Shown here one piece after another: positions 23,085 through 37,716 of a DNA stretch of 64,000 nucleotides. Each line of letters starts with the position of its first letter. Position 1 is the stretch's first letter. A program made the translations under genes and the position numbers. The notes under the pieces are model-generated. The model made no database searches. It saw nothing but the letters and a program-made list of their open reading frames with translations, and had not been told where the DNA came from. Source of the stretch: Dermacentor variabilis. Lineage: Eukaryota > Arthropoda > Arachnida > Ixodida > Ixodidae. Where the stretch lies: the NCBI RefSeq assembly GCF_050947875.1, contig NC_134570.1, positions 107,331,622-107,395,621 of the forward strand. The letters run 5' to 3'.

Positions 23085-23534
23085 AAATACGTTTATTACT
23101 AGGGAACAAGCGACGCTTTTATACCGCATCAGGACCGACTCCGCATACACCCCAGCTTGGTTATTCAAGACTGGGCTTCGCGCTTCCTCACTCTGTGTTT
23201 TCTGTGGTGACATTGGTGACATCGAACATTTCATTTGGCTATGCCCACAGTTTGACACAGAAAGAAAAGCGTTGGTCGACAACCTGCAAAAAAGCGGTCT
23301 CACGCACAGGACCTTTGAAGACGTTGTTTTCCCCGGAGGGCCCGCGGCATTCAGGAAGAGAGCGCAACGCCTGCTGATAGCCTTCCTGCGAGACACGGGG
23401 CTCATCGACACCTGGTGACACATCCCTGATCTCAACTTGAAGGAGGATCAGGCGGAACAATTGCCGGCTATGTATGCCAGGCTAACCCCGCCTGCTTCAA
23501 CATCACCACCACCACCACCACCACCACCACCATG
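23085..23534 (+). pseudogene. I/R1-like non-LTR retrotransposon, C-terminal remnant with (ACC)n tail
   Basis: After a one-base shift near 23150, a frame runs to TGA at 23416-23418. It contains LCVFCGDIGDIEHFIWLCP, the CxxC...HxxxxC knuckle that closes I/R1-like RT proteins, and ends FLRDTGLIDTW. A 3' untranslated stretch ends in (ACC)n at 23501-23533. The 5' end is truncated and lies next to the MITE. Confidence 0.8.
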
Positions 23535-24724
23535 AGGGAGAAAAAAAACCTTTATGCAACTTGAATTTCGCTCAGGATCCCAGTGCCGATATACATAAGT
23601 GTGAATTATCAAACGATCCACCACCCGAAGTTTTTACTCCACTTTACCCATCACAGCGCCGCCTCCAGATTGAAAAAAAAAAAAGAAAAACGCTATAGGC
23701 TTCTCGAAAATAACCGTGGACGATCACGAAGCGAAGTGACCACTTCTGTCCAAAGGCGGCACTTCCATCTACTGTTTTTTTTTGTTTTTTTTTTGTTTTA
23801 CTCCAGGTGGAGCGTTGAGTGGAGGGAGTATTTTTTTTCTTTTTTCTTTCTCTTTGCACTTTTGCCGCTGAATGGCGCAGTAAGGTTATCTAAGCTTGCT
23901 AGGTTCAGTTCCGGGTACCTTGAAAAGGCCATCTTTGCCGATAAACAATTAACAAGCTCGCGCAGACACTGTTAAAATCCGTGATGTCACCGCGAGGTGG
24001 TGTGGGAACTTAAAGGCGGCGCCACCACATGTCTTTGGCATTCGCGACGCTTACCAAGCCTCCGCTCAGGGCATAAGAGTCGGTTCTTTCTGGCTTAGTA
24101 AAGTAGTTTACCAATTCTGCATGAATGCATGTGCTGCTAAATGTTTATCGCTGTATATATCATAGTCATCACCCAGAACCTGGAGTATATAGCATGTCAG
24201 CCAAACAGCCAGGCTAATATCTCGAGAACATGATTAAAGCTTCTGTCTGTCTCTGTTTCAGTCTCTAATTCTGCTGAACTTAGTTTTATGTTTAGTGCCC
24301 ATTTAAGATGAAAAGTGCCAACACCGACTTCCACGTATTTGGACAGACGCAAAACGGACTCGTTCAAATTGGTTCGTATAACTATATGTACCATGCAATC
24401 GTTGCAAGTATAATATAGGAATACCATATCGAAACTCGTTGGGCGTGGTTACTGGCCTCTGCCGACAACCGCATCCCACAAGTTCCCCCAACAAAATGCG
24501 AGAGATGAGAAGCCGTCTTTCCGACACGGATGAGAAGATTTTGACACGTATACCTTTTCCTCACTTAATGCGCATGCGTACGAAGGGCTTTCGCGGAGCT
24601 ATAGCAACAGGCTGCGTGTGTATGTCTGTTTGTGTGTGGGGGGGGGAGGAGGGGGAGGATAATGATTGTTTATTTTTTTACGCTCGCAGTAATAATATAA
24701 AGCAGGTAATATAGAACAGGCGTG
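23535..24724. other. non-coding stretch, no gene seen
   Basis: Poly-A and poly-T runs lie near 23672, 23777-23799 and 23830, and a G-run near 24638. No domain-bearing ORF was found. Confidence 0.5.
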
Positions 24725-25520
24725 CTTGTCAGGTGAAGCCGCCCCCGTCCCGCAGCCGTACACGGTCGCACAGACGCTGCCTTTGCGAAGAGCCAAATCC
24801 CTCTTGCCAATCCAAATCCCTCACGGCGCAATTAAGCCGACTTTCCCCGCGGGAAACGTCGTCGCCGAGCGCCGGCCTTAATCCCTGGCGCGTCGCCGCC
24901 GCCGCCGCGATTTCGCGTCGACGTCGACAGAAAGGAAGCGCTCTGTCCCCTCCACACCTTTCTCTCCGCTCACCTGAGCCCGTCCGCCGGACGAAGTCGC
25001 CGAGAACGTTCACGTTTTTTGTTTGTTTGTTTGTTTTTCGTCGCCAGCGCTATCGCGTAGGCGGGGCAGTTGGGATTTAAGGAGGACGACGGGGGGAGCC
25101 AAGCTTCAACGCCGCGCTGCGCTCCCTCTCCGTACGGGGGCGCTTCGTCGCGCGCGCGCGCGTCGTGGCGTCGACAGCGCCGCGTTTCGCTGCGACGAGG
25201 ATTTCGTTAAGCCCAGGAGGGATTTCTCAACTGCAGCGCAACACGCAGTCGCGCCGCTCGGCGGGCTTCCGTACTTACACATGGTCCGCGAGCGGCGCGT
25301 TTTATTTGCCCATTTGGCTGGTCGCGGGAGGCTCGACGAATTCGCATTGCAGCAGAGCGCTTCTATCGTCGGTCTATGTAGCTGCAGTAACGAAAGGAGC
25401 GGGGAGGAAGGGAGGGATGGTATCGTCGTGTAGCTTGTTAGAGTGTACGTATATACGCGACCAGCTCAAAAATGTGGTGGTCAAGCCTATGGCTCGGTGC
25501 GAGGATTTCAGGAGATAAAG
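24725..25520. other. CpG-rich block, possible promoter region
   Basis: CpG-dense sequence contains a CCAATC word (24806-24811), GCCGCCGCCGCC (24894-24905) and a run of CG dinucleotides (25153-25166). ORFs on both strands conflict and have no domain. A promoter is a guess based on composition only. Confidence 0.3.
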
Positions 25521-26483
25521 GATTTTTTTTTTTCCCTGCAGAGTGGTTCTTTTACGAAAGGCCGCCGCCGTGTGGAGAGCGCTAAGATTTCGCTCGAGCG
25601 ACGGTCCTCAAAATGAACGTGCGTAGGCTGCTGTGAGTGCTGTCTTGCTGTGAAACTTATTGGGGATAATGCTATACCCTCCAGATAGAGAGTCCTCTAT
25701 ATATGTACGGTCAAGCTATGAGCATTGTAACTTTAGTTAACGAAGTGCGCCCTCTGAGCACCGAACAAAGTTCGGTCATGTTGCAAGGAGCTATGCTAAG
25801 TCTAATTGAGCCAAGAGTTCGGGTGTAAGTATCTTAAGTTATTAATGGTAATTCTGCGTGGGTGCACGCCTACTCTTCATATGGAGAAGGTAGCTCTATA
25901 GGTACGAGCGTGAGGAACGCGTTTATTGTTTCGAAGTTTAGTGTACTAATTAAATTTTACGGCATTCAAACGGGCTCGAATCTGTGAAAGGGTTAAACGG
26001 CTATCAGTGTTGGCAAATGTGAGAAACAGTTAAACATGTATTGTCCCAACCATTTCTGCTGTGCTCTCTCTGCAAATGAAAGGTATCGACAGATATTAGC
26101 ATATATGGCCACGTCTCGGAGTAAAGTTTAATATCCAAGAACGGCCTCGTTTTTGGAAAACCATGAAATATTCGCATGCTAGCCCAACCTGCCTTGCCAT
26201 CTAGTACAACCTAACAACAAAGGGAGTTCTGGCCACTCCTTTATGTGGGTGTAATTGCTACTGCCATTTATTTACAGGTAAGTTTCTAGAGCTTACTTAC
26301 ACCATCATTTACAGTAAGTTTGCTACGGTCGGGCACAAGAGAAGTAAACGTATACTGCACACGGAGAGTACGAGAATTAACTCTCATAAATGGAGTAAAA
26401 TACTGCACCTACAGTCACTCCCGCATTAATGAGTATCCATAACTGTAGGTTTGTTCACAGAGGTTACGGTGCTTTATTTCATG
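25521..26483. other. non-coding stretch, no gene seen
   Basis: This is AT-richer sequence with no recognised element. Confidence 0.45.
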
Positions 26484-26657
26484 CTTGCCGGAAAGCTGAG
26501 GACGGCAGAAAACTATAGGTGCATGGGGCGATGAAATTAGGAAATTTGAGGGCGCTAGTTGGAATCGGTTGGCGCAGGACAGGGGTAATTGGAGGTCGCA
26601 GTGAGAGGCTTTCGTCCAGCAGTGGACATAAAAAACGCTGATGATGATGATGATGAT
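26484..26657 (+). pseudogene. RTE-like retrotransposon, extreme 3' end with (GAT)n tail
   Basis: The stretch reads as the last codons of the RTE protein: a GRLG-like block near 26560 (compare the terminal block at 61190-61236) and then CCAGCAGTGGACATAAAA. It ends in (TGA)n at 26636-26656. It is heavily 5'-truncated. Confidence 0.75.
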
Positions 26658-27449
26658 ATAGATGACGGAAGCCGTAACATTCGGCGTTGTGATATGCTTC
26701 CCAAAAGGAATAAGCACCGCAGCGCCAAGTAATAGGAAACAAGGGGAAAAAAAGAGGCATCACGTGCTCGTGTGAATCTATTTTTCATCTCGTAGCCGTC
26801 CCAGTGTTCACTCGGACGTAAGTCGGGCATGTTTGCCGGTGGGCTCGAGCATTTGCTGGCTTTATTCCCAGCAGTCAACTCTACCTTTACAATGCATATA
26901 GTTCCGATGCTGGCTACTTTTCGCGTAATTCTCCTGAGACGGTATACACGCGGAAACCACGTTCTCCTGTAGCTCTTCCCATTGACTTTCGGGTTCCAGA
27001 CGCCTACAAGCACCGACCGTGCATCTACTACTACATCGACCTGAACGGTTGAATTCAATCGTGGCGAATGCTTTCGCGCTACTGCAAGTGTTCTCTATGA
27101 ATCGCTGCAGTAGCACCCTATACGTCCTGTACGAATACACACACCTCACTTTAAAATTTGAAATCGCTCCCTGCATGGCTGCTTAGCATTTCTTATATTA
27201 TACTATGTCCCGCAAATCATTCAAGCTGTACTGTCAGACTTCAATCGCTTTGAAGGAACACGCAACTGCTGATCACCGTGATGTGCGATGGCTCGCTCAA
27301 GTGCGGCACACCAAATGCAGATATAGAGAGAAACCTACGTGTTGCCGTTTTGAACTTGGTCGTGCACTTAGCGCATTGCAGGGAAAAGAGGAGGAGTGCA
27401 GCTTCGAAACTTGGCGCCCTTCGTGAGCACCAGGGCGCAGATGTCTAGA
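26658..27449. other. non-coding stretch, no gene seen
   Basis: Conflicting ORFs on both strands show no motif. Confidence 0.45.
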
Positions 27450-28420
27450 AGGAAGAAAAAGGAAATAGAGTGGGTAGCTCTCGCTTCTATTCCTCGAGGT
27501 GGTGCCTCTCGAACAGTGGCGTGTCGGGACACAGCCAACGGCCTCGAGAGAAGACAGCCAACGCCAGAGCCAGAGCCATTCCCGCGACAGAAGCGGGCGA
27601 ATGGCGGCTGAGAGCCCTCAATGGACTCGCGCCACGCCATTCTGTTGTTCGCTGCGCTTCTACCCCCATTTCGTTCCCGCACCCTAGCACGCACAAATGA
27701 GTCACGCCGACGGCGGCCTAGTCCTAGCCCCTCCATACATCGGGTTTTTTTTATGTGTTTTTCCCTTCTCGTATGCCGCGTCAGTCGGTCGTCGTCGGCG
27801 GGGCTTTGCTCGGTTCCACATGGCCGCGTCGTGGAGCCGGCCTCTCGGCCAATGGCCGCCCTCCACGTGCCGTCGGTCCGGCCAATGGCGGGGCGAGAAC
27901 ACGGACGCCATGGATAAAGCAGCGCTATGAGCGCTGCGTTCCCCCCCCCCCCTCCTCATCCCCACTCCTCTTTTTCACCCTCGTTCCTTTTCACTGTGCC
28001 GTCTGTGCTTGCGTATGTGCGTGCGAGCGCTGAAAACGTGTGCGTGTCACAGCGTTCAGCGGCGCCGGCCATTGTGCGAGGAGCGACGGTACAAACGGCG
28101 TCGCGCCGCTGCCACTAGCGGCGGCTGCAACCTCGGCCGTAATTGCCTCGCTCGCTGACGCAGCCTTTGAGGGGACGCGCGAGTGCCGCATTTTTCGCCC
28201 CTTAGCCCCCGGTCTCCTTCTAACGACGACAGTCAGTGGATAGCCTGAACGCGAACTAGGAAATGGCGCTCCCTGTTGAGCAGAAGAAGGTCCCCGGTCC
28301 CACTGCAGGCCGCGCAGTCTGGAGGAACGCGGGCGAAAGTATATAGTACGGTGTTCCGCGATCACTGTGCACGTTGTGGAACTTCAAACGTCGGCGCCGT
28401 GCTTTTCACCTTTTATTTGC
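27450..28420. other. CpG-rich block, no coding recognised
   Basis: High GC with overlapping frames on both strands and a poly-C run at 27941-27950. Nothing identifies a product. It could be an untranslated exon or promoter. Confidence 0.3.
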
Positions 28421-32045
<3,625 letters not shown>

Positions 32046-32160
32046 CTCTTTAAAGGCAATTCTAACTATATAGGCCCTTGTTATTTTGCCACGTTGCCAA
32101 AATTCCTAACACGGAGTACAGAAGAGTATAGGCTTGGGGCTGGTTGCGTGCTAATACATA

Positions 32161-32289
32161 GTTACACTGCAAGCATAGCGCGGGAAGGACGATCAACAAA
32201 GGCGAGACAGGACAAGCGTGTTGAAAGTTAGCGCTTGTCCTGTCTCGCCTTTGTCGATCGTCCTTCCCGCGCTTTGATTCCAGTGTAAC
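32161..32289. repeat. inverted repeat, snapback hairpin
   Basis: GTTACACTG (left) pairs with CAGTGTAAC (right). Inside, AGCGCGGGAAGGACGATC pairs with GATCGTCCTTCCCGCGCT, and AAAGGCGAGACAGGACAAGC pairs with its complement around a short loop near 32219-32230. The arms of about 55 bases are nearly identical. It may be a small fold-back element. Confidence 0.85.
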
Positions 32290-33599
32290 GGAGTACAGCA
32301 TAAGTAATAAATAGTTTTCAATGTTTCTGCATAAATGATACACTGCGATAAATTCACTGCACATTAGTGCGAATGTACTTCCGGGTATATATATTTGGAT
32401 TAATTGCATTTGATACATAATAAAATTACTGTGTTTATTACCTATAGTATCTGACAAAATTCTCGTCTATAGTCCAGGCTTCACTAAGCACAGCCCACAC
32501 AAGGACACCATAGAAACAAATGCGCTCTCAAAACACTGATGTGTATGCTTTTCTTTCACGAAGCGTTTTGTGCACTGCTCTTAGTCACACCTGAATCACA
32601 AACTCACCCACACTTCCACCATAGTAAGTGCGGCTCTTTCTTTTCTTTCTACTCCAGCCTCTAAGACGCTGCTTACATTTATTCACCCCTTTGGACTCTG
32701 ATTTCTGGACGTACAAGTCAACAGCGAATGTGTCACCGCTGGACCAGAATCCTCGCAAGGTATGTTTCTGAACACTTCACCTAAACAATGATTTGTTCCT
32801 TTATTGTACTAACTTTAGTTTCGCCATTTTTCTCTTGTGTGTTTTTCATGGCTTCATCATTTCTCTTTTCTGGAAAACGGACACAAGAGAGATTATTGGT
32901 CTGCAAGCTGCCCACGCCAAGCCATAAGAAGCTCAACGGTCACCAAAACGACAACAGGTCCTCTTGGTGAACAATGTGCCTCAGCATGAAACATTTGCAA
33001 GTTTACCAGATAGAGGGGTGTACGTGAGCCCTATCAGGAAAGCAGCAGTCTACAGTTTTGTATCGTACCGAGCGGAAATGCTAACATTTGACATACAGGC
33101 TTACTTGCTTTTAAGGGTATTCTATGCCATTCGGAGAAGTACACGCTGAGTCCCAACTTGTTTATTTTCTAGTCATTATATATAGCCATGACGACCAGAA
33201 TAAAAACAATGTAGCAAGCTCCCAGTTGCTAATGCACAAACTCTGTTATCTGCTCCTTGCAAATCAGCTTGACGGGCATTGCCACCAAGTATCACACGCT
33301 CCCTTACAACGTTAATGTGTTATATGAAAATGTAAAAAATTTTAAAACCTTCAAAAAAGTTCAATGCAATTTTGAGGAAATGATACTTCATGTTGCCTAA
33401 AAGTCTGGCAGTCACTCTTCATTTTCTTATTCTATGTTTTTTAAATTTAAAGTACCCTCAGGGCCATATAGCATTAAAGAGAGGAGGGCATGGTTACAAT
33501 GTAGTTGAGCAAGGCAAACAAACAAGGACAGTGAGTTCTGGTAACGCAATGATTCTAATGATTATAGAATGTTAGCTAATGTTTTGCAAAAAAAAAAAT
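32290..33599. other. non-coding stretch, no gene seen
   Basis: AT-rich, with short ORFs only. Confidence 0.45.
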
Positions 33600-34310
33600 T
33601 GTTATCGGTGATGGCTATACGATATTTGAGGGAAGGTGCTTCCATTCCTTAGATGTACGGAGGATGAAAGATTGAAAGAAAGACTTCGCGTAACATGAAT
33701 CAATTCTTAATCTACTACGATGTTCGACGCGGTTCGAAATGTACTGAGGCCGCAGTATGAAGTCGTCGTGAAGAGTGGTTTGACGGAAAATTTTATGATA
33801 TAGCGAAAGGAGGGGGGCTGCTTTTCGGCGGTTAGCTAGTGAAATAAGTGCTAGGTTAGTTTTCATTGAGGTTATACTCGCGGTATGGTTATAATTAGAA
33901 AGAATAAAACGAGCACAGTTATATTGTACTAGTTCAAGTAGAGTAATAAGATTAACGTGACTGGAATCCTAGATTGCAGATGCATATTGAAGTTTTGAGC
34001 GTATTAGGGTCTTGTAAAGCTGCAGTTAACATTAAATTAGACGCTGTCTTGAAAGAGTTGGGTCCGAAGTACCCGAGCATGTGATTAGCATTGTTAATGG
34101 CGTACTCTATGTTAATGGTCCAGTTTAAGTTATTAGTAGTGTGTACACCAAGATATTTATGTGACGTCACGAAATCTATAAGGGAACGTTGTTAAGATGA
34201 TAAATGCTAGGATTGCAATTAAATCTGGATACGCACATTATTTTACATTTGTTAACTACAAAATATTTTTGTATAGTTTGCATGAAATCAGTAACTAGGC
34301 TAGCCCTGCA
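33600..34310 (-). pseudogene. CR1/L2-like element, RT thumb and C-terminal remnant
   Basis: On the minus strand the order is a SRFNC-like block near 34220, KYLGVHTTNNLNW (34120-34160), a frameshift near 33950, then RRKAAPLLSLYHKI and LRTSKEWKHLPSNIV ending at about 33618. This is the post-YADD part of a CR1/L2-like reverse transcriptase. Two frames and stops are present, and the 5' end is missing. Confidence 0.8.
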
Positions 34311-35163
34311 GCGTAAGAGATAGCTAGAAAAGCCAAGTCCCCACCCGGCCTATTCCGCACTTCTCAAACAAAAGTAACTAAAAACAATTGTTCTTTCTCT
34401 TCAAACAGCATATATGACAAACCTGAGCACAGTTTGTTCCCAAAAAGTTTTTAAAATATACTCGGAGTAAGTTTGGCTTAACGTTCAGCCAATCAACAGT
34501 GGACGAGCAAGGGAAGCCTCAGCGTGGGGACTTGTCTTCGTCACGGTCCTTACAAATATGTTTGGTTGTTGAACCGTTGGCTACAGGCTGAGGCTTCCCT
34601 TGCTCACCTTTGCTACTCAAATGAAGTGTTATCTCCTTGCAACCCCTTTGCCTTGTTTGAATGCACCAACCGAGATGTTTCTTTTTTAACATGAAACCGT
34701 AAATTGTATTTTCCAAGGACCCGTGGGCATTATAATCGGGTTTACTTATATGTTTATTTAGTGTCCTTGTTTATTCACACAATATTTGAAGGGGTTCTTG
34801 TAAGGACTGTTGTCTCCATAACGTTCCTCGCTTTGCTACGAGTACTTCACTTGTGTCAAATCCTTTACTGCCGCATCTGAACACTAAATGTACAGCAGAA
34901 ATATCAAGAGCAGACAATATAGGATGTAAAATGTAGCATAGCGTTTTTTTCCCCTACACTTCGTTCCTCTCGCCACTGTGTTATGAAAACAATGGGACAT
35001 TGCAGTTCGAGCTTATCTTGCTGACAGTGCATAATTTCCAAGCACTTTTATGTTTCCTTTTTTTTCATCTAGCGGAAATTGTCGAACGCAGACGACACAC
35101 GTATAAGCTCGCACACACACGACATACGCTCGCATAGGCTCATTTTCTTCCTGTCACGTACAT
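34311..35163. other. non-coding stretch with a snapback
   Basis: An inverted repeat pairs GAGCAAGGGAAGCCTCAGC (34505-34523) with GCTGAGGCTTCCCTTGCTC (34587-34605). The rest is unrecognised and may include the 5' untranslated region of element 1. Confidence 0.45.
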
Positions 35164-35517
35164 GTGTGTGAACAAGACTATCGATTTAGACCATGGGCGG
35201 GACTAGTCCGTGAACTTCGCCCGAGACCCACTTCATTCCCGCTTTCTACATGCCTGGCCCTACTTTTGCTTTGTGCGGGAAATGTCGAAGCAAACCCCGG
35301 ACCAAAGGTTGATGAAGCGCTCGCACTGTTAAAAGAATGTCATGCTGAAACATCAGACACGCTAGAACAAATCAAACAGGACATAAACAACATCCAGGAC
35401 CGTGTTGATGTGACAGAGAAAAGTATGTCCTCTGTACTTGATGTGAAGAAAAACTTCGACACCGTGTCTTCTTCTGTAGAAGACGTCAAGACAAATATAC
35501 GCAAAAGAAATGATTAA
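35164..35517 (+). pseudogene. CR1/L2-like element 1: ORF1 N-terminal part with a 2A-like motif
   Basis: The 117-codon frame starts MCEQDYRF. It has a hydrophobic run LALLLLCAG (residues 31-39) directly followed by GNVEANPGP (residues 39-47, 35278-35304), a close match to the 2A ribosome-skipping consensus DxExNPGP with Asn in place of the first Asp. A probable coiled coil follows (residues 50-117). 2A-like motifs are known at the start of ORF1 in some APE-type non-LTR elements. TAA at 35515-35517 ends the frame early compared with the rest of ORF1. Confidence 0.8.
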
Positions 35518-35519
35518 CT

Positions 35520-35998
35520 TACAGGTGTAGTAGGAGACATGAACAACGGAATGAAAAGGAACAACTTGATTATTAAAGGACTCGCTGAAGAAGAACACGA
35601 AGGTTATGCAGAAACAAAAAAAAAGTGAAGGACTAGCATCTTAAGATACAGTGCGGTGACATCGAACGTGCCCATCGCCTTGGCCGGCCACGTTCTGATC
35701 AAGCTCGACCAATTATAGTTAAATTTCTTAACTTTAAATCTAAACTCGAAGCATTTCAAAATGCACACAAATTAAAATATCTCACGGAACCAAAAGTTTG
35801 GCTAGACGAAGACTTCTCCCCGAAGGTTCTACATGAACGGAAAAAGCTGCGCGACTTCGCCAAAGCGAATATCAGAGAAAACGAGCTTTATTCTGTTAGA
35901 TTTGATAAGCTTCACATGAAAAATGGTGTTTACCGGTATGATCCAGCAACAGATAGCGCGAAAAAACTTCCTTCTAGGCACTCGCGCCCAGAGAATTG
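35520..35998 (+). pseudogene. CR1/L2-like element 1: ORF1 C-terminal part, frameshifted
   Basis: The blocks are NNLIIKGLAEEEHEG (near 35560), then IERAHRLGRPR (35666-35700), IIVKFLNFKSK and WLDEDFSPKV, to TGA at 35996-35998. This order (hydrophobic block, HRLGR, IVKF, NEDF-like) is typical of the RRM-like nucleic-acid-binding region of L1/CR1-type ORF1 proteins. A poly-A run near 35616-35625 coincides with the frame loss. Confidence 0.75.
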
Positions 35999-36037
35999 AC
36001 AGTCTGCCGCAAAGAAAGCCAACCGTAACAAAACCAA

Positions 36038-36124
36038 ACCAATTTCCTTGGTCTTGGCAAACTTCCGCAGCATACATAACAAAGTAGACGCACTTAAAGC
36101 TATTGCACGTACCTGCTCGGCTTC
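36038..36124 (+). pseudogene. CR1/L2-like element 1: endonuclease N-terminus, before the interruption
   Basis: LVLANFRSIHNKVDALKAIA reads as the start of an APE endonuclease. The frame stops making sense after the codons for CSAS, and the next codons of the same domain (DIIVGTETW) are found at 41573. This marks the insertion point of element 2. Confidence 0.85.
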
Positions 36125-36190
36125 TCTTTGTTATTTTTTTTCCTTCTTGTCGCTGCTGCCAAGTGTGTGCCTAGCCTTGCTTGTGTGACG

Positions 36191-36973
36191 ATGTCAAAAG
36201 AGTTTGCAAAAGCGAAAGACGAAATCCTTCAGAAACTAAAAGATGATCTCAAGATAGAATTGAAATCGTCACGCGAAGCGTACGAGAGAGACCTGCGCAA
36301 TGAAATTCGTGATCTGAAGAATGAGCAGCGAAACATGGCACAGAGCATCGAATTCGCGCATAGAGAAATAACTGACTTAAAGAAGAAATTTGAAGCTGAA
36401 GTAGCAAAAAACACTCAGCTTTTGAAAGAGAACCAGTCAATCAAGGCAAAGTATACGTTTCCTTGGAAAGAAAGAATGGCGAACTTGAGAACCCAGGTAG
36501 TTCATCTTGAACAGTATTCTAGGAATGCGAATCTTGAAATCCAGGGAGTCGTTAAGACAGAAAATGGAAGTGTTGTTGCCATATTGTCCACTATCGGAGA
36601 TGCTATTGAAGAACCGATCAGTGAGTGCGATATCGAGACTTGCCATCGCGTCCCCACGCGTAATCCGGATAAAACTAACATTATCGTGCAATTCAAGTCC
36701 CGGTCAAAGCGCGACATGACATTAAGGAAAGCGAGAAAAGCCCGGCTTACTAATGGCAGCCTAGGACTTGGCAGCTCAAGTCCTATCTATGTAAATGAGC
36801 ATCTTTGTCCTACACTAAAGAGACTTCTCAGTATGGCTATCAGGCGTAAGAAGGACTGCCAGTGGAGATCCGTGTGGACCTATAATGGAAGGAATTTTGC
36901 GAGGCAGTCAGACACTTCTGGCGCCATATCCATAACTTGTGAAGACGAGCTCAATAAGATAACATCGGTGTAA
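36191..36973 (+). CDS. element 2 ORF1, nucleic-acid-binding coiled-coil protein
   Basis: This 260-codon frame is intact from ATG at 36191 to TAA at 36971-36973. Residues 1-110 are rich in Lys, Glu and Leu with heptad spacing, a probable coiled coil for multimerisation. The block LEQYSRNANLEIQGV near residues 111-125 and the later CHRVPTR, NIIVQFKSR, IYVNEHL and VWTYNGRNF blocks match the conserved C-terminal part of ORF1 in CR1/L2-type elements. Such proteins bind element RNA and act as chaperones in the ribonucleoprotein. No PHD finger precedes it here. ORF2 starts 39 bases downstream. The upstream in-frame extension from 36128 looks like leader sequence, so 36191 was preferred. Confidence 0.8.
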   Translation: MSKEFAKAKDEILQKLKDDLKIELKSSREAYERDLRNEIRDLKNEQRNMAQSIEFAHREITDLKKKFEAEVAKNTQLLKENQSIKAKYTFPWKERMANLRTQVVHLEQYSRNANLEIQGVVKTENGSVVAILSTIGDAIEEPISECDIETCHRVPTRNPDKTNIIVQFKSRSKRDMTLRKARKARLTNGSLGLGSSSPIYVNEHLCPTLKRLLSMAIRRKKDCQWRSVWTYNGRNFARQSDTSGAISITCEDELNKITSV

Positions 36974-37012
36974 TTAGCCCCCCTCTTTCTGAGTACATTT
37001 TAAGCATTCAAA

Positions 37013-37684
37013 ATGCGCTACCACGATTTTGCGTTGCCCTATGAAATTCTTCCAAGTTCTTCTATGTACGGTTCTGTTTTGCATATTAACACACGCTCTG
37101 CTCTCGCTAAGAATGACCAGATTGCCTATTTCCTAGATGAATTCTCTTTTCAGTATAGTATTTTAATGCTTACTGAAACATGGTATTACGACGGGTGTGC
37201 AATGCTCCGTCTTAATGGATACAAAAACTTTTTTATCAATCGCAGTAGTCGTAGGGGCGGTGGCGTCGCTATTTATGTTAAAGCTTCTGAAGAATATGAA
37301 GTAATATCAGATTATACATGCATCACAAACGATTACGAGGTACTAACACTGAAACGAAACGCTGACGTCATTACTGTCGTTTATCGCCCACCAAATGGGA
37401 ATTTTGGGCACTTTATGAACTTTTTCGAAAGCTTCTTGCAATTTGTTTCCTCAAATAGTCTGAAACTCATTTGTGGTGGAGACTTTAATATAAATACCCT
37501 TGACGCTAGCACTTGCGCGCAAGATTTCAACAACACCATTTCTTCCATAGGCTTTGTGAATATAATCACTACACCGACACGCATCACTGTACTAACTTCA
37601 TCGACACTTGATTTGTTTATTACCAATGCGGAAACTAGAGTCGCTGATGCAGGAACCATAGCATGTCACATAAGTGACCACTGA
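37013..37684 (+). pseudogene. element 2 ORF2 part 1: APE endonuclease
   Basis: From ATG at 37013, the 223 residues show the APE motifs in order: HINTRS (24-29), TETW (54-57), YRPPN (124-128), GGDFN (155-159) and SDH (221-223). The enzyme nicks target DNA to prime reverse transcription. All catalytic blocks look intact, but a TGA falls exactly after SDH (37682-37684), where related proteins continue with LPMF. A 12-base C run at 37705-37716 then shifts the frame. The protein would therefore be an isolated endonuclease. Confidence 0.88.
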
Positions 37685-37704
37685 CCAATGTTCATGATTT
37701 TCTT

Positions 37705-37716
37705 CCCCCCCCCCCC
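37705..37716. repeat. poly-C tract at an ORF2 frameshift
   Basis: Twelve C residues separate the endonuclease frame from the next frame, which reads KVYKNSRRDAITVQY from 37717. Homopolymer slippage is the likely cause. Confidence 0.85.

Noticed and set aside
25153..25170. CG-dinucleotide run as a Z-DNA regulatory element
   Set aside because: It is only about seven units in a CpG-rich block, and nothing else supports a function.
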